Source: Deuterostichococcus epilithicus (taxonomy: Eukaryota > Chlorophyta > Trebouxiophyceae > Prasiolales > Stichococcaceae). Taken from it: DNA of 64,000 nt. The notes beneath the pieces were generated by a model. That model saw nothing but the letters and a program-made list of their open reading frames with translations, was not told the DNA's origin and did not search any database. How positions within the stretch are numbered: position 1 is the stretch's first letter; each line of letters opens with the position of its first letter. This document shows positions 1 to 10,754 of the stretch, piece after piece. The stretch covers positions 744,001 through 808,000 of the forward strand of contig JAVTLE010000003.1 of NCBI GenBank assembly GCA_033439295.1, written 5' to 3'. The position numbers and the translations under genes were made by a program.

Positions 1-40
1 CTGTGAGCGTGTGGCACGTACTTCTGCTCCTCTCTTGCAG

Positions 41-149
41 GACGGGGTTATCGTCTGGTATTCCCAGCGCATATATATCGTTCGCGACCAAACACAGACG
101 TTGAATGTGGGGGTTGCGTTTCCTGCACCACCTACTTACCTATGCTAGA
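41..149 (+). CDS. Possible terminal exon of a gene entering from the left
   Basis: A pyrimidine-rich tract ending in CAG (to position 40) is followed by 35 open codons and a TAG at 147-149, reading DGVIVWYSQR near its start. This could be the last exon of a plus-strand gene that begins outside the window. I do not recognise the peptide, and codon use after the first dozen codons is not strongly coding-like, so it could also be chance. Confidence 0.2.
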
Positions 150-670
150 TCCGTTGTGTTGGCTCGGCTTTGTGAAGGTTGACGCACATTCATGTGTGAT
201 AGCTGGTTTCTCTTCCACGACTCGCTGTAACAACAAATTCAGCCCGAACCCTAAGATCCTAAGTGTTCCTTGTTCGCAACTGATGTACAAGCACACGACA
301 ACTGATTGCACTCGACCGCAAGCGCTGCCATGCGGGCGCGCACACAACAATTCTGAAATCCCTTGCCCATACCACAGGAACTTGGGCTTCTGCCGATGCA
401 CGTGCACCTTGCATGTGCTGCTCAAACCACGCTTACGAGGTGGCTCTCGTCCGATTATTGGCAGGCACCTGCTGTGGGACGCCAGACCACCCATTTCTGT
501 GATGTTAGCATCGCCGGACATCCTGCAAAGATAAGCAGGCAACACCCGGCGCCTCGCACCCTGAAAAGGTGCCCTTCGCCGACATCGGGAGCGCTGACGG
601 CTACTCTTCCCGGGCGACAGCGCTGTCCCTTGACCCTGGTGCTTGCGATCCGAAGCTGAAGGCTGCGGGT
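150..670. other. Stretch without a recognisable gene
   Basis: Base composition falls below that of the coding regions and the open frames on both strands have poor codon use. I see no convincing exon, repeat or RNA gene. It lies beyond the 3' end of the coiled-coil gene, so it probably holds untranslated sequence. Confidence 0.4.
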
Positions 671-3600
671 AGTATCACATTAGCCAAGTCGGGAGCAGCC
701 CTAGCGCTGGTGAGCGAGCCAACTGGCATGTGGGTTTGAATGAGGATAATTGCAGAGCGAGCTCACTGATATGTGCAGCACAGGACGCCTGCGCTCCACA
801 AAGCATAAAAGACTGAAGACTCCAACAGGCCACAAGTCGTTGCTTTGAGTGCACTCCGCAAAGCCCTGCGAGAAGAACTGTGAGAAGTTGCGCGCACCAG
901 CTAGCTCCACGTCGGGCGAGGCGTCGCAGCCATTGCCCGCCGCCGCCGCCATCGCCGGGACGTCCGCGGCGGCGTGCCGCGCAAGGGAGCTCTGCGCGCG
1001 ACCGGGGCCGTGCCGCCCCGCGCTGCCCGGCGCGGGCGTGAAGAACGGCGTCGCCGGCCCGGCGCCGCCCCAGGTCAGCGCAGAGTCCGGGCTGGCCGCG
1101 TCGTGCCACGGCGTCTCCGCCTGCGCCTCAGCCAGATCGATGCGGCGACTAAGCACCAGGCATATGTATGTGCAGCAGGTGACTGGGCCGCAGGTTCAGG
1201 CGGCGGTTGTAGCGTCCAGCCCAGGGCGGGCCATGCGGTGCACAAGCGGCAGACTGGCGGGGACGCCAAAACCCCCACTGAGACCCTGGGAATCTCACAC
1301 CCCAGCAGCCCGCCGGCAGCTCTCACCGGCAGCGCCTGCAGCCGCGTGGGCGAGGAGGCGGCGCGCAGCGGCGGCCGGCGCGGCGGCGGCGTTGCCGCGT
1401 CGCCGCCGCTGTACCGCGCCCGCAGCTCCGCCAGCAGCACCGCCCGCCTGCGGGGCGGCAGGCAGCGGACGCGAGGTCAGACGCGGCTGGCAGGCTGCAT
1501 GTCTGGTGGTGCTCAGTTCTTCTGGCGTCCTTGATGCATCTAATTTACCCATCTGGCGCTGCAGCGCGCAGCGCCGAGAGCATGTGCCGCCCTCCGCGCA
1601 GCTGTCGTGCAGCCCCAACGCACAGAGAATGCAGCAGCACCTCAACTTGAAAGGGGGAGTACCCTCACCGCTGCTCCGGCGGCATGCCGCCGCCGTCGGA
1701 GTGTGGCGCCTCAGGCATGGCGCAATGCCCGCCGCCGTCGGGCGTCGCACGCCCGCGGCTGGCGGACAGCGGCGGCGGCGTGCCGTAGCTGCCCTGCGAG
1801 TCCGGCGGCGGCCCGGCCGTGCTGAAGCCGCGCCAGCCGGTGCTGAGCGGGTCTGCCACGGCGTCCTCCCCTGCAGTACATAAGGACACCAGCGTTCCGT
1901 CCGCCTCCCTGATTCGGTGGCAGGAGGCTGCATAAAGACGTCCGCACCGACATGCCAAGCAGTGAACGGCACCTTCCCGTGGGACTGGCGGGGCGCTGAT
2001 GGGCAGCAGCCTTTGTTTGCCCTGCGAGGGATCCCGCCGATCAAAGTCACCCTTGGGCCCGCCCCGCCCCCGTCGGACGGTCAGCAGGCGAGCGCCAGAC
2101 CCAGGACATGCATTCATTCTGAAGTATTCGCACCCCGCCGCTCGTGTGGTGGGGGAAGAGGGAGGGAGGGGGGCGGGGGAACCGACCTGTGGCGGAGGGC
2201 GTTGCGGGCGTAATGTAGGGTATGGGGGACAGCGCACGTGCCGGCGGCCGCAGGGGCGTAATGCTGCCCTCCCTCACCTCCGACGCCAGCTGCTGGGACA
2301 GCAGATCCCGCTCCTCCAGCAGGAACATGTTCTCCCTGCGATGTTGACACCATGTGATTCATGACACCACACGGCTTGTAAAGGTCGCATTTAGGGTCGC
2401 CGTGCGCTCTGCACTCTGCAATAGGGAGTGCATTACAAAACCAGTGGCCTCCCGACAAAGCGAGGAATGTAGTGGGTCCGGCTTCGCTTCCCTGCTCTGC
2501 TGCCGTTCGTCCACCGTTGGTGGTGCAGCCACTGTCTCAGCAGGGGGTGGTATAGGCAGCGCGGCACTCCACAGCCCAGAGGTGCACACCTCTCCAGGCG
2601 AGCGATGGACTCCCGAAAGCTCGCGCGCTCCTGCATCGCCATCACCGCTCAAGGTTGCTCGCTTGCTATGAGCTCTGAGCTCTGAAGCTATAGATGGCAG
2701 CTGCAAAGAAGGTTTTCAGCACCCACAACCCGTCTGACAGGGCTGGCGCCCGAAGGTTTCAGGAACTCTCTCTGCAGATACTCATCGAATAGTGCCGCTG
2801 GCCAACTTTTGCATATCTCACCTGCAAGAGCGCCTCGAGCTGCTGTTTGAGGAAGCCACTGTCCTCATGCAATTGCGCCTCGGCGCCTACCACCTGCGTC
2901 ATGTTGCACCCAGGATAAGCCCCACGGAGTCCGTGAGTTGTCGTGAGCAGCAGCATGCTCCCCGCAGCAACATCACAGTGCGGCTTCCAAGCGGTAGAAC
3001 ACAGCGATGCCGGAGGGTGTGGATGAACTGAGGTGTCTCACCTCATCGTAATCTGCCGTCTGATCCTCCAGCTGCTGCTTCGCGACGCCGAGCTCTGTCT
3101 GCAACACCTGCGCGTGGTGATGCCGGGAACGTAGTCGCTATCCGGCAAACTACATGCCCTTGGCTTGAGGTGCAGGGGAGGCCACTGCAGAGCATCCAGG
3201 GCCATTGGCAATGCCACCAGATGCTTGCAGTGGTCAGCTGGTGACCCCCAAGAGCCAGCGCTGCTACAGTGATCTCAGAGGCTAATTTTGAAAATGTGAG
3301 CTGTCCGTGCGTGCGATGGGCTCAAAGCCACCACGCACATCATCGGTACATCTCTACAATGCTATTGTTTCGGTTCGCGGCAAGAGGATTCGTGGCAATG
3401 AAGGCTGTGGTGCTGACTCACGTCGTTGGCGATGCTCTTGGCTCGGAGCGCGTCCGACGCCTGCGGTGCATCGTGTGACCTCGACACATGAAGCTGAACC
3501 ATCGAAACCGCGGATGCCCACAGCAATTGTCAGTGAAGCCGACAACTGGGTCTGCACAGACCAAAGTGCCTGTCGTGGCCTGAACACGGCGAGAGCGGGA

Positions 3601-3880
3601 ACAGCACTTACCATGTCGAGGAAACTTTGCACATCGCCCCAGCTTACACATCCGCCTCCTTTTGAATGCCTGCCGCTGTCGCACGCCGCCCATTGCCTCC
3701 GCTGCGGTGATGTGGTCATGCCCGACCGCTTCTCTGGCTGCTTTGATGCCCGGCTGTGCTTGCGATCGATGTCCACAAGCACCATACTAAGTTCCAGGAA
3801 GCATTGCGCCAGGAGCTTCGACTCGTGGAGCACAATTGCAGAAATGCTGTCTCAAATCTGGCCTGCAGAAGATCTGAAAT
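670..3880 (-). CDS. Coiled-coil protein of unknown function (exon fragments)
   Basis: Several minus-strand segments flanked by plausible splice sites encode heptad-like, Gln/Glu/Leu-rich peptides. In order from the 5' side they are HESKLLAQCFLEL (~3830), VLQTELGVAKQQLEDQTADY (~3110-3040), AEAQLHEDSGFLKQQLEALL (~2890-2820), MQERASFRESIARLE (~2640-2595) and FLLEERDLLSQQLASEV (~2330-2270). Segments rich in Pro, Ser and Gly follow (~1900-1665, ~1440-1320, ~1150-890). The pattern fits a long coiled-coil protein with a disordered C-terminal tail, such as a cytoskeletal or vesicle-tethering factor. I do not recognise a family. Start, stop and exact exon limits are not resolved, and two adjacent genes cannot be excluded. 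Confidence 0.4.
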
Positions 3881-4033
3881 GTGAAGGGTGCACGTGACAG
3901 GCGGCCTGCTGTGCAAGTTTTACAGGACGCCAGAATCTGAGTTGCAAAAGCGATTGCACGCAACAGGCTTCTTTTGGCACCTGTTTGATATGAAGCTGCG
4001 CACGGCCTTCTGCAACTCTATAGCTGTCGGAAT

Positions 4034-5842
4034 ATGTCAGTCAGTGATGGACCAGGAGGTCCACTGCTGCCGGCACATCTGCTCCAGGGCGTCGCACGCC
4101 TCTGCGGCGGTTTAGATGCAGTCCGAATCCGCGTGTCATCACAGTTTGCTCATGCTGTCATGGTGCCCGTGGCAGCGGGTGCACATCAGGTCCCAGCAGC
4201 AGAGCGCGGCTGCAGGACCGTCAGGACGACTGACATCAGTGCTGCGCTGTCCGTGATCATTCCTGCACTGGTGCGTCACAATCCACGTCATTGGCAGCCT
4301 TTGACCCAGCAATCTTCGACAGTGTGTTGTGCCGGGTGAGCAACTAAAGTTCAGTTGGATGCGCCGCAGAACGAGGAGGCGCTGATCGGCAGAGCTATTG
4401 AAAGGTGATTGAGTGTGCGTTTGCTGCCGGCGTCAGTCCTTCATTGCACGTCAGAAATAAGGCTGCAACACACCGCAACCGACAAACTGGCTGGGCACGC
4501 AGTGCAGCATCTGGCGTGCCCCGACACCAGCGGCCAGAAGTCATCGTTGCTGATGGCGGCAGCACTGATGGCACCGCCCGCGCAGCCAAGTGCGCTGGCG
4601 CAAAGGTGAGTTCGACGAGCGTGACACAGCCCCGGGGCCGGCTGGGTGCTGGGGCCGGCTGGTTGCTTCTCGCACATTTCGAGCGGTGATGAGCATGGGG
4701 GATGATGCACGCTTGAAGTCTCGACTTTGCTTCGCAACTGCTATGCCGGTGCTGTCTCGACCTTGCTTCGCATCTGCTATGCAGGTGCTGTCATGCGCCA
4801 GGGGGCGCGGACGCCAGATGAATGCGGGAGCGCAGCGTGCCAGGGGCGACGTGCTGCTGTTCCTGCACGCTGACAGCCAGCTGCCGGAAGGGTACCGCGA
4901 GGCGATGCGCAATGCCTGGGGCGCATCAGCGGCGGGACAGCAGAAGGTGCCAAGGTGATGCGCATCCTGCGATGCGCATCCTGCATTGCAGTGGCTTTGC
5001 AGCTGGGCGTGGAAGGGAGCGGGGACTAGAGATGGCAGCCCCAACGTGCTGCCGCAGTGGACGCTGAAGTCATGCTGGCTGCACAAATCGCAACCCAGGG
5101 CAGCGCGCTCGGTCCAGCAGACGCCGCCGGTAGTGGTTGCCATGGCGTTGAGCAGACAGCATTGCACCGGACACAACAGGTGGGGCTGCTTCGAGAGCAT
5201 CCAGCTGGACCGGGGCGGCGGCGCCCTGCGCGGCTGGCTGCTGCGGCATGGCGTCCGGTGGCGCACGCGCCGCATGCACAGCCCCTACGGCGACCAAGCC
5301 CTCTTCGTGGAGGCCGACACCTTCAGGTGGGACCAATGATAAAACCTGCCGCCTGCCTATGGTCTGCTTTGTGCCTGGCTTCATCCCCCATGCCTGGCTC
5401 TGGGCACATATTTCAGCTCAAGCGCGCATGCTGGACTCTGAGCGTCCCAATTGCCGTGCAGGCCCAAGCACTTATCCTGGGCGTGTGGCTGTGCGTCCCC
5501 AGTGGCTGTGCAATTGTGCATTCCCACGATAACAGGCCCTCAAGATGCAGGACTACATGGCGCAATGCTGCAGATCGTGACGCTGCCCGAAATCTGTGCA
5601 GGCGGCTGGGCGGCTTCAAGGACTGGCGGCTGTTGGAGGACGTGGACCTTGTGGAGCGGCTGCGGAAGTCGGCAGGGCCGCCAGCGGTGGCGCGGCTGCC
5701 GGTCGTGGTGTCCGCCCGGCGCTGGGAGCGGCTGGGGCTGCTGCGCACGTTTCTGCTGAACCAGTACATCCTGTGCTCCTGGCGGCTCGGCTCGTCACCG
5801 GACAAGCTCGCCGATCTGTATACAAAGACGGCGCGATCATGA
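4034..5842 (+). CDS. Family 2 glycosyltransferase (bacterial/cyanobacterial TIGR04283-like)
   Basis: This is a GT-A fold transferase of family 2, expected to move a sugar from a nucleotide sugar to an unknown acceptor. Exons are 4034-4270, 4370-4404, 4503-4605, 4785-4954, 5180-5326 and 5602-5842. The N-terminus has SVIIPAL joined to [11 protein letters not shown], then [13 protein letters not shown] (nucleotide-binding loop), [21 protein letters not shown] with the HAD metal-binding triad, [15 protein letters not shown] and [19 protein letters not shown], ending in [16 protein letters not shown]. These motifs in this order match the bacterial rSAM/selenodomain-associated transferase 2 type. 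The ATG at 4034 is the first in the open frame, but the N-terminal ~70 residues are poorly supported and an organelle-targeting role for them is unproven. The gene stops at TGA. Confidence 0.82.
4718..4789 (+). repeat. 36-nt tandem duplication at an intron 3' end
   Basis: Two adjacent 36-nt copies (4718-4753 and 4754-4789) differ at three positions and span the 3' end of the third intron of the glycosyltransferase gene. The second copy carries the acceptor CAG followed by the exon. The first copy has CCG at the same place, so only one acceptor is usable. Confidence 0.9.
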
Positions 5843-6390
5843 AAGGGTGGCGGACTGCCGGCGGACAGTCGGTAATCACAGGCTACACGAAAGTTGCTGC
5901 TGCATCTATTGTTCACAGGCACTTAGGCACTTGGACACTCCCCACGTCAGTCTTGACGACGTCCCAGCGGAGCGATAGGTACCCACAGGCAATAAGTCTT
6001 CAAGTAGCAGGGTTTCGTTGTCCCCCTTGCTGACAGGTTCCGGAACTCCGGAAGCGACTCTTTTGTTGGCCGAGCCCCAGCTGCCGGCAGGTCGGCAGCG
6101 GTCGCGACCTCAATAGGTGTCGATCAATGGCAGCCCTCGGCCAGGTGACGATCGCGCACGTCTGCCGGGCCTCCTGCCGCAAGTCAGGCAAACAGGTGCT
6201 CGCAGCGAGGTCGACACGTAGTTGGCCCAGGCTCAAGCCGACTCGCGCCTTTCTTGCGGGCTCTCACACAGTTGCTCCATTCTCAGCTCTGGTAATCGCG
6301 CTGAACTTTTTCCGAGGCCGTCCGCAGCACCTTGACAGCTTCCTCGCAGAGAGCGAAGCAATCAGTGAGGCACCTGTTATTGAGCCTAGC
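5843..6390. other. Intergenic stretch after the glycosyltransferase
   Basis: This lies between the glycosyltransferase stop and the first convincing exon of the next plus-strand gene. It holds the expected 3' untranslated sequence and possibly the promoter or 5' exons of the next gene. I see no clear coding segment or repeat. Confidence 0.4.
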
Positions 6391-6489
6391 CTGCAGTGCA
6401 TGTCGGGCGTGGTAACGAACGATGGCTTGCCCGCACAGCGTCCTCTTCCCGAAGCAATGCCGCCACTCTCGCCGGACGCGAACGAAGTC

Positions 6490-9400
6490 TGACTTGCTTC
6501 GCTTGCACGGATGCGGCGGTCACGCCCGGCAGGCTGCGTCGCTACCTGGAGCGCCACAAGCGGCTCGACGTCGAGTAGGTGACTCGACATGCTACTGTTC
6601 CCGCTTGGCACACCGAGTGTGCCAGCTGACCAGCACAGCTGCTGGTAAACATTGCATTCTGTCGCGCACCGTAGCGCATAAGAACTGCGCTCAAATCGAG
6701 GTTATATGCTCGAATATCATCGCTTATCTTCATGTGCATCACTTGTTTTGAGATATTCTGCTGCCACACCCTGTGCAGGCAGTCGCCATGATGGTGCTGT
6801 CGGCGCTGCCGGCCTCGGCAGTGCCGCAGCTGTTCCCGCACATTACGCACCTGCTGACCACCTCCTGCATGTGGCGGCTGCCGTCAGACATTGATGTGAG
6901 ACTAAAAGCATTCTTTGATGAATTCAGGCTGCTCTGGCTTCAACCTGTCGTCTGCCACCTGGAACGCCGGCTGCAAGATGGCTGCCGCAAAGCCAATTGT
7001 GCAATTGGATGTGTCAGAATGCAAGTTTCGAGGCTACAGAACTGCCCCAGATGGGTCATCCCCGTAGACATTATGCTTTGGAGATTGAAATAGTCGTGTC
7101 GCTAAGATGCAGGTGCCAGAGACTTCGCGGGTTGCAGCGCGAGCGCGCCGCATTGCAAAGCTCCAAGATCTCTTGGCCTCCAACACGTGCAGCCTGGTCG
7201 TGCCGACTCGCCAGAGTCTGACCTGGTGCGTGCAGCAGTGCCCTTGTAGTGGCGGTCCGCTTGCCGCACCGCCTGCTGATTTTGGCATCTGTTTTCGGGC
7301 ATGCTGCGATATGGAATCTGCGCGGTGGTGGGCCACAACTGTAATCCACCTTGCGACATATGCTTCCTGGCAGAGGGCTGCATCGTGCACATGCAGGGCC
7401 TCCTTCCCCACTTATCGTCTCATTTGTTCAGGGGCAAGCCTGATTGAGATCATCAATGGAAGCGTGTGCATCTTATGCCAGGTGGTGGCGCTGATGCGTG
7501 TGCGGCGGCACCGTCCCGGTGTGGGCATAACAGTCAGCGGCTGCGGCTGCCGCTGGAGCTGTCGGATCCGCTGGAGCAGCTATCTGACCCTAGAGCTGCC
7601 AGCGTGGTGGGCGTCCCATCGAGCGCCCATCTCCGCAGCGCCTGGCGGGAGCACATTCGGCTGGGGGCGCAGACGCCACTGCCGGATCCCTCGGACGACT
7701 GCCAAGCAGGAAATTGGGTGACGTGAACTCGCTGGCGGCTGCCTGCTCTGCTGCACTCGTCCAAAATTTGTCTTTGTTCGCCTTTTTGCTGTGCCGATCG
7801 CTGCGGCGCCTGCCCTGCCCCTCCAGCGCCTCTGGCCAATGGCCCACTGCTTCGGCTCCCCACAGAGCGCATTAAGGGCATCGATCACCTCCGCCGTGCT
7901 GGTACTTACGTGTCCTGCTGATGCATGCGCGAGCCGCACTGCAGGTGCTGTCGAAGCGGCTGTTCGGGAAGCTGACGGCGGCGCTGGACAGACTGGAGGG
8001 CGACCAGAGCGCCGGCGGCCGGCTCAACCGCGACATGGAGTCGTTCACGTAGGAGATCGAGGCGGGCGGCGGCCGGCTGCAGGTGCCCAGTCTCCTTGAA
8101 ACGGTTCTGTCGGAGGAGATGATGGCTGCAGTCGGGCTGCGATTGCGATGTGCCATGCAGATGCGTGCTAGCTTCGGGTGTTGAACAGGGCGGCCGGACC
8201 GCCAGTAGCATCGCACATCAGGAAGTGTGGGCTTGCACCGCAGCTTTGCGCCTGCCATGGCGTCAGGCAGCAGCGGCCCTGAAGATCCAGCCAGTCTGAG
8301 GCAGGTTCCACATGTTGTGTCTGCGTACTCCTCCGGTTCACCATCAACAACTGCCGCCCCACTCGGCCAGCCTCACTTCCGCATGCGCTGCAGACCACGC
8401 GAGACACGTGGGCCCTGGCCTCCAGCCTCATTGCGCGGCAGCGGCGGCTGCAGGTAAAGGTCGTCTCGGACTGGGTGCGCGCTTTAGACCTCCACGTCGC
8501 TTGATTCAAAGCAGACTGCCCTGCCCCTTCAGAGCCTCAGCAGGCGTGTTGTGGGCACAGCGTGCCTGCTGGTACACCCTCCAGCATAGCAGCCATGCAG
8601 ACACCAGCCGGCCTTGACATGCCGTTGCCGCTGCCGCCGCCACGCAGGGCTGGACAACGTTCCTGGACAAGGGCGAGGGCTCGCAGGTGCTGCAGAACGT
8701 CCGGTCCTGCTGACAGGCTTCGAAGTGGCGCTTCTGGATTTGGCGCTCTCGCGCCTGGAGCGGCAGGCAAGGCACCTGTGAATGTCCTGCATCGTCATTG
8801 TTTCTATTTAGGATTAATGTATTTGGCAAGCCTCCCATTCAACGCATGCAAATCTGCCGATACTGTGGTCGAAACCGTTGCAATGAGGATGGCGGCATGT
8901 GAATGCTTCTTGGCCCGCGCCGCAGACCGGCTGGGCGGCGCTGACGGCGGTGATGACGCCGCCGGGGTGCGCCGCGCATGCCGCAGACGATGGCGCCTGC
9001 CGCATGCAGCTGCTGGACCGAACCTGCGTGGCCATGGAGCGGTGTGCCTCGCCTCCAGCCTGGAGAGCTCTTGGCTGCAGCGTTCCAAGCTATCGACCCA
9101 TTCCATCAGCAAGTCAGGAGGGCGCATATGTGTGTGGCTTTGCGCTGAATGATGATGACGCTGCCGGCGCCTGCCGCACACAGCACCAGGGCGGCGGTGT
9201 GCAAATGGCACGGGGTGTTCACAAACAGCTGCAAATTGGACAGAATGCAGTTTGATGTGATTTGTTTTGGCGTTCAGGTATGTGGAGGTGCACGGGGGCG
9301 GCAGCTTCAAGGCGCTGACTTTCAAGCAGGGCATAGGTGGCGGCAGCGGGCGGGGACCCGTCGACACCTACAACAAGGTATACAACGAACATCATGCTTG

Positions 9401-10167
9401 AATCTTCGCTTTGTGCTGATTGCCGCCTAGCACACACAAGTTTAGCATCGTACTGGACCAGGAACTCGTGAATAGTGCTCCGCATACTACCCTCTCGCTG
9501 CTGCCTGACGCGAATGCCAGCTGCCGCTTTCATGCATGTATGCCCCAGCACAGACAGCGGCCATTTCGGAGAACTAGCACAGCCCTAGCACAGGATCATA
9601 CAAGGAAATCGAAACGCTTTTTATATACCTGCTGCGGTAGCTGCAGCGGCGGTGCGCCGCTGCGGGCTCGCCGGCGGACATCGCCCCCTGCCATAAGTTT
9701 CTCGCAAAGGTGGGCGCAGTTCCCAACACTCCGATAAAGCCATCGGAGGCCGCCAATCAGGTGGCATTTTGCGATGTGGGTTTTGCATGTCCGCGCCCTC
9801 GGGTGCGTGCGATGATGAGGTCCGAGCTGGGATTGCACATGGTGCCAGTCGAGGCTGGCAGGGTATCTGGCGAGACGCCACAAGCACAAATGCACGTGTT
9901 GTGGTGGCGATGCTGTGGGGATTGAGTGGGTTGTGATGAAACTTGATGCTTCCTCTATCTCGTGCAGGACATCATGAGCTGGAACCGCGCCTGGGACGAC
10001 GCCTTCGCCTGTGGCAAGTTTCCCGGCTGGGTTATCTGGCTGCGGCAGCGGCGGGCGTCGGGGGTGATGGCGCCGGCCTCAGTGATGATGACTACAACGA
10101 TGACGACGATGATGAGCGCCCTGCAACACCGCAGGGCGCCACAGACAGCTGCATGCGTTTGAACTGC
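6490..10167 (+). CDS. Unidentified multi-exon gene
   Basis: A series of plus-strand segments with strong G/C third positions and good splice sites suggests one gene. They include TPGRLRRYLERHKRLDVE (to ~6578), VLSALPASAVPQLFPHITHL (6776-6894), LRLPLELSDPLEQL (7540-7710), KRLFGKLTAALDRLEGDQ (7946-8097), TTRDTWALASSLIARQRRLQ (8394-8454), GWTTFLDKGEGSQ (8648-8686), YVEVHGGGSFKALTFKQG (9279-9376), SPADIAPCHKFLAK (~9633-9709) and SWNRAWDDAFACGKFPGW (9968-10027). An acidic stretch with DDDYNDDDDDE may end it. I do not recognise the family. In-frame TAG codons occur at 6576 and 8050 in otherwise coding-like exons. The C-terminal frame is uncertain between an acidic and a basic reading. Confidence 0.45.
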
Positions 10168-10215
10168 AGACGGCTTTTATGGCCCTGCAGCTCTAGATAT
10201 TTTAATCCGCATTGA

Positions 10216-10754
10216 TGGGGGGTGGTGCACCTTGTCAAGGCATTGTAACCAGTACATTTTTGGAAATAGTCCATCCTTTGACCGCTGAACCACCGCTGCG
10301 ACAATTACACGATTCAGCTTGCATCGCAAGGCACCAAAACCGGTTTAGGAACTACGAATATGTTTGCTGTCGCGGCAGCGCAGGCAAGCACATTTATAAA
10401 GCCTGACAATTCAATATACTCAGTAGTGCACGCAAATGCCTGCCATGACTGCCATCTCTCCTAAACTCTCCTACAACCTGAACACGTCCAGTGACACCCT
10501 AGCCAACGTGCCACCGACTCTCCTCCTGTTATGACCTCCATGACCGCAGCCATGCCCCTCCCCTAGCCAGCAGCAGCAACCCCCGCCTAAAAGAGATGCA
10601 GCCTCGTTCTTGTGGCCATGCGTACTGAGACGTGCTGCCTCAGCAGCCTGCCCAGCTGCCGCAGTGTCCAAAAGCACACTGGACGGCCGTCAGACGCCGG
10701 CGCTCCTGTTTGTGCCTCCCTCAAGCGCACTACATCATCCGTGGTTGGGTCCTC
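10216..10754. other. Convergent intergenic region
   Basis: Two genes converge here, so the stretch should hold two 3' untranslated regions. Composition is A/T-richer around 10200-10460. I see no coding segment, RNA gene or repeat. Confidence 0.5.

Noticed and set aside
849-1883. Long plus-strand open frame of 344 codons
   Set aside because: It lies opposite segments with better coding character on the minus strand, is extremely Ala/Arg-rich and has no recognisable motif; it is a shadow in GC-rich DNA.
8694-8769. Possible exon reading VLLTGFEVALLDLALSRLE
   Set aside because: It looks helical and coding-like, but I could not find splice sites that join it in phase to the neighbouring segments, so it is not listed as a supported exon.
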